A stretch of DNA of 33,549 bases from DTU015 sp964406505 (GTDB taxonomy: Bacteria; Bacillota; Sulfobacillia; Fermentithermobacillales; Fermentithermobacillaceae), in assembly GCA_964406505.1 (NCBI GenBank), contig CAYORX010000020.1:1-33549 (forward strand), in the 5' to 3' direction. How positions within the stretch are numbered: the stretch's first letter is position 1; every line of letters begins with the position of its first letter. The notes beneath the pieces are model-generated. The model saw only the letters and a program-made list of their open reading frames with translations, had not been told where the DNA came from and ran no database searches. This document shows positions 16,509 to 25,752 of the stretch, one piece after another. The position numbers and the translations under genes are program-made.

Positions 16509-17275
16509 AGCAGAGAATCTATTCTGCTCTTGTGTTAGCTGTAATAATGATCGGTGCTTGCCTTTCATCGCGTTTAGTTTTCATTACACTGATCATGATC
16601 ATCGCTGGCCTGTGTGCGAAAGAATATCTAGCGATGATGCAAGGCCGGGGCTATCGGTTTGATGCTCTTTTCATTCCGCGCTGCATGATGCTTGCCTTAT
16701 TAGGAACCATTAATCAATTCAAATGGTTCTTTGCATCAATCTCCGCAGCCTTGCTTATCTTGTTCACGGCATGGATGGCGAAGCGAGAATTACATATTGT
16801 TTTCAATGCAGCAGGTTTAATATATATCGGTGGGCTCTCGGGTCTGTTAGGGGCGCTTAGATTAGATCCCGCTGGCCGCGAATGGTGCTTTTTCATTTTG
16901 TTCGCAACATGGCTCAACGATATAAGCGCATATTTTGGGGGAACAGCTTTTGGAAAATGTAAACTGGCACCAAGGATAAGTCCCAACAAGTCGTGGGAAG
17001 GGGCTGCTTTCGGGATTGCGGCAGGTGTTATTTCGGGAATTTATTTCAGCCGTTGGATAGGATTTTCTTATGCTGCGGGTATTTTCAGCGGTGCATTCTT
17101 AGCAAGTATGGCACAATTGGGAGATCTTGTTGAGTCTTATTTAAAGCGATGTTGTAAGGTGAAAGATTCAGGTAGTGCTATACCAGGACACGGTGGTTTT
17201 CTAGATAGATTTGACAGTCTTTTGTTTGCCGGAGCGGGCGGTTTGCTGCTTAAGACATTACACGGGTTGTTTTAA
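16502..17275 (+). CDS. cdsA: Phosphatidate cytidylyltransferase
   Basis: CdsA makes CDP-diacylglycerol from phosphatidic acid and CTP, the entry to phospholipid synthesis. It is an integral membrane protein of 257 residues with about seven hydrophobic segments. The family signature is seen near the C-terminus, LKRCCKVKDSGSAIPGHGG followed by DRFDSL, together with SPNKSWEGAAFGI. The start is TTG 16502, overlapping the end of uppS, so translation likely follows uppS. An unusual feature is that the next gene is an AI-2E-type protein rather than dxr directly. Confidence 0.95.
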   Translation: MLKQRIYSALVLAVIMIGACLSSRLVFITLIMIIAGLCAKEYLAMMQGRGYRFDALFIPRCMMLALLGTINQFKWFFASISAALLILFTAWMAKRELHIVFNAAGLIYIGGLSGLLGALRLDPAGREWCFFILFATWLNDISAYFGGTAFGKCKLAPRISPNKSWEGAAFGIAAGVISGIYFSRWIGFSYAAGIFSGAFLASMAQLGDLVESYLKRCCKVKDSGSAIPGHGGFLDRFDSLLFAGAGGLLLKTLHGLF

Positions 17276-17299
17276 TTTGATTCATGCGGAGCGGATGCG

Positions 17300-18337
17300 T
17301 TGACTTGGAAAAGCGTGGTTTACACCTTTATATGGATTGTGGGAATATACTTATTTCTTCAGTATGCTATGCCTTATATTTTTCCTTTCGCTTTAGGGGG
17401 TTTTTTAGCTTTTCTATTGGATCCAGTTGTAGAAGCCTTTGTGAAACTCACTAAAATGTCTAAAGGCTGGGCAGCGTTTTTATCTATCGCAATATTTGTG
17501 GTTGGGTTAGGTTTGGTAGTTTCCCTTGGTGTGACTAGAGTTGCCCAAGAAGTTGCAGATCTTTATGGGTATCTGCCACAATATTATGGAGAATTCAATA
17601 AAATTCTTACTGACGTTTTAAATACGGTAGGGGAGTTCTCTCAAAAACTGCCTGAACCGTTAGCTAAAATAGCGCAAGATCAATGGAATAATCTTTATAG
17701 TTTCGTAGCAAGTTTCGTTGCCGGTGTTGGTGTGTTTGTTAAAGGGTTGCCCCGGGTTTCTGTCTCTATGTTTTTTACTATAATGAGCTCATATTTTCTT
17801 ATTAAAGATAGAAAGTTGATTACTGAAGCCCTCAAGCGGCTGTTGCCCGAGGGAACTTTTACTAACATTAAAAGCGTTGAAACCAGTATTGTTTCTGGAG
17901 TTGCTACGCTAATTAGGACCCAAGTATTATTGGTAATGTTGACCATGGTTGTAAACATTGCAGGACTTAGCGTTTTGAATGCTAGGTATGCGGTTGCGCT
18001 TGGGTTTCTTCTTGCTGTACTTGATATATTACCTGTAATAGGGCCTGGTTTAATCTATATTCCTTGGGTAATTTATCATTTCATTTGGGGTAATTTAACC
18101 ATGGGTATAGCATTATTAATATTGTATGCAGCTGTATCGTTTTTCCGACAAGCGATTCAAACCCATCTAATAGGAAAAGAGATGGGTTTACATCCCTTGG
18201 TAATCTTATTTTCTTTATATTTAGGTTACAGACTTTTTGGTACAGTCGGTATCATATATGGACCTATGGTTTCCGTATTGATTATGGGGTTATGGGTCTC
18301 AGGCATCATACCTAATGAAGGTGGTGAGAACGGCTGA
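17300..18337 (+). CDS. AI-2E/YtvI family membrane protein
   Basis: The 345-residue product has about eight hydrophobic segments and AI-2E family (UPF0118) features: an N-terminal YAMPYIFPFALGGFLAFLLDPVV, a soluble middle with VAQEVADLYGYLPQYY, and C-terminal LLAVLDILPVIGPGLIYIPW and GTVGIIYGPMVSVL. Its N-terminus resembles the sporulation membrane protein YtvI, but that is a tentative subfamily call. Family members have been proposed as exporters or ion antiporters; the substrate here is unknown. The start is TTG 17300 after GCGGAGCGG. Its stop codon overlaps the CTG start of dxr. Insertion between cdsA and dxr suggests co-expression with envelope lipid genes. Confidence 0.85.
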   Translation: MTWKSVVYTFIWIVGIYLFLQYAMPYIFPFALGGFLAFLLDPVVEAFVKLTKMSKGWAAFLSIAIFVVGLGLVVSLGVTRVAQEVADLYGYLPQYYGEFNKILTDVLNTVGEFSQKLPEPLAKIAQDQWNNLYSFVASFVAGVGVFVKGLPRVSVSMFFTIMSSYFLIKDRKLITEALKRLLPEGTFTNIKSVETSIVSGVATLIRTQVLLVMLTMVVNIAGLSVLNARYAVALGFLLAVLDILPVIGPGLIYIPWVIYHFIWGNLTMGIALLILYAAVSFFRQAIQTHLIGKEMGLHPLVILFSLYLGYRLFGTVGIIYGPMVSVLIMGLWVSGIIPNEGGENG

Positions 18338-19494
18338 AAAATATTGTTATTCTAGGTTCTACAGGTTCAGTAGGCTTACAAGCACTTGAAATTTTAGAAA
18401 ACAATCCGAATTTCAACGTTATAGGTCTAGCAGCGGGTAGAAATTGGCGTAAAGTGATAAAGCAAGCTAAGAAGTTTAAAGTGCCGCGGATCGCTTTGTG
18501 GGATTATCAAGCGGCAAAAAAGGCGGAGCAATTCAAACAACACACAGATCCCAAATTGGAAATTTTGCCTGGACCCAGTGGTGTTTCGAAACTAGCAGTC
18601 CACTCCGAAGCCAATCTCGTACTCCATGCAATTCCAGGTTTTGCAGGTGTTGCTCCTTTGTTCGCTTCCCTTGAAGGCGGGAAGCGTGTAGCGATCGCGG
18701 GGAAAGAAGCATTGGTTTCTGGTGGAGATTTGATAGCTCCTTTTATTAAAGAAAAAGACGGGCTATTGCCCGTTGATTCTGAACATTCTGCTATTTTTCA
18801 ATGCCTGCTAGGTGAAAGACCTGAGGATATAGAATATATAACCTTGACCGCATCGGGCGGAGCGTTTAGGGATCTATCGATAAACCAACTCAAATTGGTT
18901 ACTCCCGACAAAGCGCTTAGACATCCGACATGGCGAATGGGACCCAAAGTTACTGTTGATTCCGCAACTTTATTCAATAAAACCCTAGAAGTTATGGAAG
19001 CCCATTATTTGTTCGGCTTGCCCTATGACAAAATTAAGGTGGTTATACATAGGCAAAGTATTGTACATTCAAAAGTTACTTTTAAAGATGGAAGTACCAA
19101 AGCCCAATTGGCAAAGCCGGATATGCGTTTAGCGATTGCTTATGCTTTTAACTATCCAATACGTCGCAAGGTTATAGATGATGACACTGAGCCTTTTTTA
19201 GGCACCCTTACTTTTGAAAAGCCCGATCTTGAACGATTTCCATGTTTAACATTGGGTTACGAAGCCGGACAAATAGGGGGTACTGCTCCTTGTGTATTGT
19301 CTGCGAGTGATGAAATTGTGGTTAAGGCGTTTTTATCAGGCAAAGTAAAATTTAATCAGATATATAAGATATTGAAAAATGTTTTAAACAACTATAGGCC
19401 CAGATCTGCCAGTTCCATTAAAGACTTAGAGCAAGATGTAAAATGGGCTAAGGCAGAAACCCTCAAAGTGATTGACTGGGTAGTGAGAAGGTGA
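18334..19494 (+). CDS. dxr: 1-deoxy-D-xylulose 5-phosphate reductoisomerase, CTG start
   Basis: Dxr converts DXP to MEP with NADPH, the second step of the MEP isoprenoid pathway. The frame opens after an in-frame TGA at 18325-18327, and the conserved N-terminus KNIVILGSTGSVGLQALEIL starts right after a CTG at 18334. No ATG, GTG or TTG lies in between, so CTG is the best start (ATT at 18343 is the only other near-cognate). The first in-frame ATG (18454) would remove the NADPH-binding GSTGSVG. AAGGTGGTG (18318-18326) is the ribosome site. Metal-binding VDSEHSA, LTASGGAFRD and KVTVDSATLFNKTLEVMEAH are seen. The product has 386 residues. The CTGA overlap couples it to the upstream gene. Confidence 0.94.
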   Translation: MKNIVILGSTGSVGLQALEILENNPNFNVIGLAAGRNWRKVIKQAKKFKVPRIALWDYQAAKKAEQFKQHTDPKLEILPGPSGVSKLAVHSEANLVLHAIPGFAGVAPLFASLEGGKRVAIAGKEALVSGGDLIAPFIKEKDGLLPVDSEHSAIFQCLLGERPEDIEYITLTASGGAFRDLSINQLKLVTPDKALRHPTWRMGPKVTVDSATLFNKTLEVMEAHYLFGLPYDKIKVVIHRQSIVHSKVTFKDGSTKAQLAKPDMRLAIAYAFNYPIRRKVIDDDTEPFLGTLTFEKPDLERFPCLTLGYEAGQIGGTAPCVLSASDEIVVKAFLSGKVKFNQIYKILKNVLNNYRPRSASSIKDLEQDVKWAKAETLKVIDWVVRR

Positions 19495-19498
19495 CATT

Positions 19499-20527
19499 TT
19501 GCACGAAATAGTAGTGGCTCTGTTAGCACTTGGAATCTTGGTGGTTTTCCATGAACTGGGACATTTTCTAGCTGGTAAAAAACTTGGTGTTTATATTCAC
19601 GAATTTAGCATTGGCTTCGGGCCAAAGATCATTTCGAAAGATTCGGGTGAAACCCAATTTTCCTTTAGATTAATTCCTTTAGGAGGTTTTGTACGTTTTG
19701 CCGGTGAGGACAAAGACAATGAAGAAGATGTAAATATCCCAGTAGAAAGGCTTTTAAGTTCGCTCGCGCCCGGTAAAAAAGCGATGATATTATTAGCAGG
19801 GCCATTAATGAATCTTTTAGTTGCTGCCACGGCATTTTTTGTTGTGTTTTCGTTTGTTGGGTTTGGTCAGCCAACTACTGTAATCAGCGAATCCGTTCCA
19901 GGGTATCCCGCATATGAAAGCGGAATTTTTGCCGGAGACAAGATTATCAGAGTTGAGGATACAAACATAGTAGAATGGGACGATATGGTTAAAATAGTGC
20001 AAACTCGTGCGGAAAAGCCTACGCGCGTTATCATCGAAAGAAACGGGGAAGAACTGGTGTTTATTGTAGTACCGGTAGACTCCTCTGGCGTAGGAATAAT
20101 AGGTGTAAGGTCAGGCGTGGAATTTGTGCGGTTAGGTGTTTTTGAAGGTATTAAGGAAGGTTTTAAGGAAACCATTTATATTTCGGCCGCATGGATTATA
20201 GGTATTATCGGAATGATCACGGGGAAAGTGTCACCAGAAATTACGGGACCTATAGGGATCAGTCAAATACTCGGTGAGGCGGCTAGGCACGGCTTAGGTT
20301 CATTACTTTATTTGGTAGGTGCCATTTCAGCCAATCTTGGCTTGATCAATTTATTACCAATACCTGCGCTTGATGGAAGTCGGTTGCTGTTCGCTGGGGC
20401 CGAAGCTATTAGAGGAAAACCGATCGATGCCGAAAAAGAAGGTTTTATACACTTTGTTGGATTTTTCCTTTTGATGATAGTGTTTGTTGTAATCACATAT
20501 AAAGATGTTTTGCGACTGATAGAATAG
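19499..20527 (+). CDS. rseP: Site-2 intramembrane metalloprotease RseP/RasP
   Basis: RseP-type proteases cut transmembrane anchors such as anti-sigma factors and signal-peptide remnants. The zinc-binding HELGH is at residues 18-22 in the first membrane segment, and the second metal site NLLPIPALDGSRL lies near the C-terminus. A single PDZ domain (about residues 125-200) lies between. The length of 342 residues is usual for the one-PDZ Gram-positive form. The start is TTG 19499 with AAGGTGA just upstream at the end of dxr. It sits between dxr and ispG, a standard order. Confidence 0.95.
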   Translation: MHEIVVALLALGILVVFHELGHFLAGKKLGVYIHEFSIGFGPKIISKDSGETQFSFRLIPLGGFVRFAGEDKDNEEDVNIPVERLLSSLAPGKKAMILLAGPLMNLLVAATAFFVVFSFVGFGQPTTVISESVPGYPAYESGIFAGDKIIRVEDTNIVEWDDMVKIVQTRAEKPTRVIIERNGEELVFIVVPVDSSGVGIIGVRSGVEFVRLGVFEGIKEGFKETIYISAAWIIGIIGMITGKVSPEITGPIGISQILGEAARHGLGSLLYLVGAISANLGLINLLPIPALDGSRLLFAGAEAIRGKPIDAEKEGFIHFVGFFLLMIVFVVITYKDVLRLIE

Positions 20528-20574
20528 TTTAATAAAGTTCAAATCATGATTTGTAACAGGTGGTTGTTGCCAAA

Positions 20575-21669
20575 ATGACTCATACTGCAAATTTGTTTCA
20601 CCGAAGAGAAACGACATCTGTTAAATGCGGTAATGTTCAGATCGGAGGCGGTTCTCCTGTATCCATTCAAACTATGACCAAATGTGATACAAGAGACATT
20701 AGCGCAACAATAAAAGAGATAAGGTTAGCTGTATCCTACGGGGCACAGATCGTTAGGGTTGCCGTGATAGATAAAGAAGCTGCAATGGCAATTAAATCAA
20801 TCAAAAACGCTGTGTCTTGCCCAATTGTTGCTGATATTCATTTTGATTATCAGCTCGCGATATTCGCACTCGATGCGGGTGCCGATAAAGTGAGGATTAA
20901 TCCTGGCAATATAGGTGGTAGAGAACCATTGCTCAAATTAGCTGACCGAATTAAAGATACAAAGAAATCCATTAGACTGGGGATAAATTCAGGTTCTTTA
21001 GAAAAAGATATTCTTGCGAAATTCGGATCACCTACTCCTGAGGCTTTGGTAGAAAGCGCTAGGCGTTATTTAAACTATTTAGAAGATTATGGTGTAAATA
21101 ATATTGTTTTGTCACTTAAATCTTCTAGAGTCAAAGATACGATAATGGCTTATAAAATTATGGCCAAGCATACGAAATGGCCTTTTCATATAGGTATTAC
21201 CGAAGCAGGTCCCGGCACTTCGGGCATAGTTAAATCTGCAACTGGGATAGGCACTTTATTAGCTTTGGGTCTTGGCGACACTATACGGGTATCATTGACA
21301 GGCCCTTCGTATGAAGAGGTTGTAGTTACAAAACATATCCTGCAATCCATGGAATTGCAACTTTACGGACCAGATATAATATCGTGTCCCACGTGCGGAC
21401 GAACTCAAGTTGACCTTGTTTCTATTGCGAAACAGGTATCACATGAATTGCGAAACTTAACCACGCCATTAAAGGTTGCTGTAATGGGTTGTCCCGTTAA
21501 TGGTCCTGGTGAAGCGAAAGAGGCAGATGTTGGGGTGGCGTGCGGTCGAAACGGTGGTTTACTTTTTTCTCGCGGAAAAGTAATTGGCAAAGTCGAAAGT
21601 GATGAAATCGTGTCTGCATTGGTAAAACTCGCATACCAGTATGCAAAATCTCCGGAGGTAATACAGTGA
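20575..21669 (+). CDS. ispG: 4-hydroxy-3-methylbut-2-enyl diphosphate synthase
   Basis: IspG (GcpE) makes HMBPP from methylerythritol cyclodiphosphate with a [4Fe-4S] cluster. The N-terminal TIM barrel is shown by SPVSIQTMTKCDTRD and ADIHFDYQLAI. The C-terminal cluster domain holds the three cysteine ligands in ISCPTCGRTQVDL and VMGCPVNGPGEA. The ATG at 20575 is preceded by AGGTGG (20559-20564); a GTG at 20560 is the alternative and would overlap this site. Length 364 residues. It overlaps polC by 4 bp (GTGA), so the two are probably coupled. Confidence 0.95.
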   Translation: MTHTANLFHRRETTSVKCGNVQIGGGSPVSIQTMTKCDTRDISATIKEIRLAVSYGAQIVRVAVIDKEAAMAIKSIKNAVSCPIVADIHFDYQLAIFALDAGADKVRINPGNIGGREPLLKLADRIKDTKKSIRLGINSGSLEKDILAKFGSPTPEALVESARRYLNYLEDYGVNNIVLSLKSSRVKDTIMAYKIMAKHTKWPFHIGITEAGPGTSGIVKSATGIGTLLALGLGDTIRVSLTGPSYEEVVVTKHILQSMELQLYGPDIISCPTCGRTQVDLVSIAKQVSHELRNLTTPLKVAVMGCPVNGPGEAKEADVGVACGRNGGLLFSRGKVIGKVESDEIVSALVKLAYQYAKSPEVIQ

Positions 21670-24600
21670 GCTTTAACGTTGTTGTTACGCCATCTGATAA
21701 TGATTTTCGGGTGGTTAGAATTGCTCAATCGCTTCAGATAGAGGAAAACCCTCTTTTAACATGTATTCGTGTTGTTTCGATACATGTAAATACGGCCGAA
21801 CGTTCTTGGCTTATAAAGCTTGACGTTATTGATCAAAAAACTTGGGCCCAACGGACTGAAAACATAATTCGTACTGAAGTCGAATTGTGTTTGACTGAAG
21901 TAAGTCAGAAACTAAAAAATGTTATTCCCGATTTAAATATGGTAAGTTGGCAACTTCCCGAAAAATATTTGCGAAGTTTAGCTAATAGACCTTGTGATAT
22001 AAAGAGCAGTAACTCCAAGTTTCTCTCCAAAGCCAGCGGTGATGTTTTGCTCGGAAGACCAATTCGTACTCAGCCAATTTCTATCGACGACGTGACTGGT
22101 GGGGAAAGAGAAAACATTACTTTGTTTGGTCGAGTAGTGGAGGTAATTTGGAGGAGGGCCCAATCAGGAAACATTTATGGGTCTTTTGTGTTAAGCGATA
22201 GAACGAATTCTATTTATGTGCGAGTTTTTCCCAAGAAAGGCAAAATTGATGAGCTAATTGAAGGGTGTTGGATACTGGCAAGGGGACGTGCTCGCTTAGA
22301 TCGTTTTGATTCTGAACCAGTTCTTGTATGTAACGATTTATGTTTGGCTGAACCTCATTTTAGAGAAGATACTGCTCCAGAAAAACGGGTTGAACTTCAT
22401 TTACATACAAAAATGAGTTTTTTAGATTCTGTTTTAGATTTAGAGCAAACAATAGCTCAAGTTGCGCGGTGGGAACATCCTGCAGTTGCAATTACTGATC
22501 ATGGGGTGGTTCAGAGTTTTCCCGAAGCATATCGGCTTGGCAAAAAATATAACGTAAAGATTATATACGGAATGGAAGCTTACTTGGTTGATGATGACAA
22601 GAAAGGGCGGAGCTTTCATGCAGTGCTTTTAGTCAAAAACTTAGAGGGATTAAGAAACTTGTATAAACTTGTTAGCATATCTCATCTTAAATATTTCTAT
22701 CGAATTCCCCGAATTCCCAAGTCAAAACTGATTGAAAATAGGGCTGGCTTACTTTTAGGCACAGCATGTGAGGCCGGTGAACTATATCAAGCTTTACTCG
22801 CAAAAAAAAGTGAGAAGGAAATCGAAAAAATAGCTGATTTTTATGATTACTTTGAAATACAACCGTTGGATAACAATGCTTTTCTTATAGAAACCGGGGC
22901 AGTTTCTGGGAAAAAAGAAATAATCCAGATCAATAAAAGGATTTATGAGCTTAGCAAAAAGCTGGACAAGCGGTGTGTTTTCACTGGTGATGTGCATTAT
23001 TTACACCCAGAAGATCAAATATACAGAACGTTATTATTATCCGGAAAAGGGATGGCCGATAACGGCGAAAGACCGGCCCCTTTATATTTTAGGACCACAG
23101 ATGAATTGCTTAAAGAAGCATCATCGTACCTAGGTAATGAGATAGCTAAAGAGGTTGTAGTGACTAATACTCAAGCTATAGCTTCCCTAACAGAAGAAAT
23201 ATCCCCTATCCCACAGGGTTCATTTTTTCCACAGTTATCTAACTCTGATGAGATTCTTCAAGATCTTACCAAAAAGGGTGCCGATAAAATCTTTGGCGAG
23301 CATTGGCCAGAACTCGTTCGTAACCGAATTGATAAAGAACTTACTGCAATTATAGGTGGCAATTTTTCGTCGTTGTATTTAATAGCTATTAAAATGGTTG
23401 AAAAATCTATCGCAGATGGCTATTTAGTTGGATCACGAGGTTCTGTAGGTTCTTCAGTTGTGGCTATGCTTACTGGAATTACGGAAGTAAATCCCTTGCC
23501 ACCCCACTATATTTGCCCGAACTGTCACTGGAATAAATTCATTACAGATGGTTCAAGTGCATCAGGTTTCGATCTACCGCCTATGAAATGTCCCAAGTGT
23601 GGTAAAAACACTAATCGTGATGGGCAGGATATTCCATTTGAGACTTTTATGGGATTTACCGGTGAGAAGGTACCCGATATAGATCTCAACTTTTCCGGAG
23701 AGGAACAAGCAAAGATACTGCAATTTGCGTCCGAACTCCTAGGGGAACAGAATGTGTATCGGGCTGGCACTATAGCTACAATAGCGCGTAAAACCGCTTA
23801 TGGGTTTGTAAAACATTATGGGGAATCTAAAGGAACATCTTTTCGAAGGGCCGAAGAAATTCGGCTAGCTAAAGGAATAGAGGGTGTAAAACGTACTACA
23901 GGCCAACATCCTGGAGGTGTTATAGTAATACCGAATGGGATGGATGTGTTTGATTTTACACCCTTACAACGTCCGGCCGATGACAGACATTCTGACTCGG
24001 TCACCACGCATTTCGATTATCATTCACTGTCGGGTCACCTTATTAAGGTTGATATTTTGGGTCATGATGATCCTACTGTACTTAAAATTCTTCATGAGAT
24101 TACGAGTGTTGATCCTACCACAATTCCAATGGATGATCCGGAAACACTGAAATTGTTCTCAGGTGACAATCCAGATACTGCAGTAGGTATTCCCGAGTTT
24201 GGTACTAGATTTGTAAGGAATATGTTGAGTGAAACCAAACCAAAATGCTTTGCGGATTTGGTCCGAATTTCTGGACTATCCCACGGTACCGATGTATGGG
24301 CAAACAACGCACGAGATCTCATCCGAAGTGGAACGGCGACATTAGATAAAGTAATTGCCACGAGGGAAGATATTTTTCTTTACTTGATGAGTTTGGGGCT
24401 TGAATCTTCGGCATCATTTGCGATTGCAGAGAAAGTTCGGAAAGGGATTTCTTTATCGGAAGATGATGTCAGACGAATGAAGGAAAGTTTTGTTCCTGAT
24501 TGGTATATTAAATCATGTGGAAAAATCAGTTATTTATTCCCTAAAGCCCACGCGGCCGCATATGTTACCAATTCTTTTAGGATCGCTTATTTTAAAGCGC

Positions 24601-25058
24601 ACCATCCGTTAGCTTTTTATTCTACTTATTTTTCTTTTACAGGTTCAGCCTTAAGCACCGAATTTATGTATTTAGGGCCTGAAGAATGGCAAAAATACAT
24701 AAAAAACGTGGATGCCAATTCAGCCCCAACAGCTAGGGAACAGGATATAGCTATGGCACTCGAAGTAGCGTTGGAGATGGTAGAACGGGGCTTCAGATTC
24801 GGGAAACATGATTTATATGCATCTACAGCATCCAGGTACATACCTATAGAAAATAGTTTGATTCCGCCTTTTACCTCTATTCCTGGTCTGGGAGATCGCG
24901 CCGCAAGTGCAATTATTGATGCTAGAGAGCAAGGGAAGTTTGAATCTGTAGAAGATTTTAGGCGGAGAACAGGTGTCGGCAAAAAATTATGTGAAGTGTT
25001 AAGAGAACATGGACTGTTCGAAGGTTTGCCTGAAACTGCACAACTTGCATTATTTTGA
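21666..25058 (+). CDS. polC: DNA polymerase III alpha subunit, PolC type, lacking the exonuclease insertion
   Basis: The replicative polymerase of Firmicutes. Domain order: N-terminal domains (1-130), OB fold (about 150-230), PHP domain (HLHT at 245-248, ITDHG, GDVHYL), zinc finger (Cys617, 620, 642, 645), palm with catalytic Asp671 and Asp673 (PDIDLNFSG) and Asp796 (VDILGHDDP), and an HhH region with a terminal clamp-binding-like QLALF. In typical PolC a DnaQ-like 3'-5' exonuclease (VVFDVETTG) is inserted after YGxEAxLVDD in the PHP domain. Here YGMEAYLVDD (301-310) runs after five residues into SFHAVLLVKN, so the exonuclease is gone. At 1130 residues it is about 300 shorter than the usual ~1430. 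The frame is intact, so this is a clean loss, not a frameshift. The GTG start overlaps ispG. Confidence 0.95.
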   Translation: MSFNVVVTPSDNDFRVVRIAQSLQIEENPLLTCIRVVSIHVNTAERSWLIKLDVIDQKTWAQRTENIIRTEVELCLTEVSQKLKNVIPDLNMVSWQLPEKYLRSLANRPCDIKSSNSKFLSKASGDVLLGRPIRTQPISIDDVTGGERENITLFGRVVEVIWRRAQSGNIYGSFVLSDRTNSIYVRVFPKKGKIDELIEGCWILARGRARLDRFDSEPVLVCNDLCLAEPHFREDTAPEKRVELHLHTKMSFLDSVLDLEQTIAQVARWEHPAVAITDHGVVQSFPEAYRLGKKYNVKIIYGMEAYLVDDDKKGRSFHAVLLVKNLEGLRNLYKLVSISHLKYFYRIPRIPKSKLIENRAGLLLGTACEAGELYQALLAKKSEKEIEKIADFYDYFEIQPLDNNAFLIETGAVSGKKEIIQINKRIYELSKKLDKRCVFTGDVHYLHPEDQIYRTLLLSGKGMADNGERPAPLYFRTTDELLKEASSYLGNEIAKEVVVTNTQAIASLTEEISPIPQGSFFPQLSNSDEILQDLTKKGADKIFGEHWPELVRNRIDKELTAIIGGNFSSLYLIAIKMVEKSIADGYLVGSRGSVGSSVVAMLTGITEVNPLPPHYICPNCHWNKFITDGSSASGFDLPPMKCPKCGKNTNRDGQDIPFETFMGFTGEKVPDIDLNFSGEEQAKILQFASELLGEQNVYRAGTIATIARKTAYGFVKHYGESKGTSFRRAEEIRLAKGIEGVKRTTGQHPGGVIVIPNGMDVFDFTPLQRPADDRHSDSVTTHFDYHSLSGHLIKVDILGHDDPTVLKILHEITSVDPTTIPMDDPETLKLFSGDNPDTAVGIPEFGTRFVRNMLSETKPKCFADLVRISGLSHGTDVWANNARDLIRSGTATLDKVIATREDIFLYLMSLGLESSASFAIAEKVRKGISLSEDDVRRMKESFVPDWYIKSCGKISYLFPKAHAAAYVTNSFRIAYFKAHHPLAFYSTYFSFTGSALSTEFMYLGPEEWQKYIKNVDANSAPTAREQDIAMALEVALEMVERGFRFGKHDLYASTASRYIPIENSLIPPFTSIPGLGDRAASAIIDAREQGKFESVEDFRRRTGVGKKLCEVLREHGLFEGLPETAQLALF

Positions 25059-25150
25059 ATCTGTTATCAGTCTGCATAGTACCTTGGAACAGCCCTACGA
25101 ATTTCTATATTTATATTTTTCGCTAAGTATCCGTAAACCCAGTTAAATGT

Positions 25151-25699
25151 TCATTTGTAAGTTGGCTGAGTTGCTAACGTTACTTTTGCTACGGGATTAT
25201 ATATGGTTCTTAGCACTACAGGATAAGCAAGTGTCGTAACAATGCCTTCTATTATGCGAACCGGCATTATCACTCGATAATCCATACCAAACAACTTATT
25301 AAGAAAATATGGAGTTATACCCCAGGAAACAATTATGACAGCAAATGCTATTGATAAAGCTAAATGAATGATGGAAACTTGGGACGGTTTTCTGTTTTTA
25401 TTTAAAATGCCAAATACAAAACCAGGAATTGCGCCAAACAGCGCAGCAGTAAGCGTGAAATGAGGCATATACCCGCCTATTGGGCTGAGTACGAAACCCA
25501 AGATGTCAGATACGGCACCGGCAATTAGTCCGTATAACGGCCCTAAAAACATTCCGGCTATTATGTTTGGCAACTCGCCAATTCCTACACGAATTCCTTC
25601 TATACCTCCAACGGCTACCCGAAAAGAAGCGAATCTAGTCAAGAGTACCGAAAGAGCTATTAATAGTCCTGTTATTGCCATAGAACGGGTGCGTTTCAT
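25151..25699 (-). CDS. folT: ECF transporter S component, FolT-like (folate)
   Basis: The substrate-binding membrane subunit of an energy-coupling factor vitamin transporter. The 182-residue product has about five or six hydrophobic helices and the FolT-family pattern IRVGIGELPNIIAGMFLGPL, then GAVSDILGFVLSPIGGYMPH, then a Gly/Phe-rich FTLTAALFGAIPG. Folate is the best guess from this pattern; other S components (for example for other vitamins) are not fully excluded. The ATP-binding EcfA and EcfT partners are not in the window, so it is a stand-alone S unit of the group II type. The ATG follows GGAGGG at a 9-base spacing. A good promoter lies about 65 bp upstream. Confidence 0.82.
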   Translation of the reverse strand: MKRTRSMAITGLLIALSVLLTRFASFRVAVGGIEGIRVGIGELPNIIAGMFLGPLYGLIAGAVSDILGFVLSPIGGYMPHFTLTAALFGAIPGFVFGILNKNRKPSQVSIIHLALSIAFAVIIVSWGITPYFLNKLFGMDYRVIMPVRIIEGIVTTLAYPVVLRTIYNPVAKVTLATQPTYK

Positions 25700-25752
25700 A
25701 ATTCTAATCCCTCCGTTATTTTTTGCAATGTTATGTTGCTATTTTAATAATT

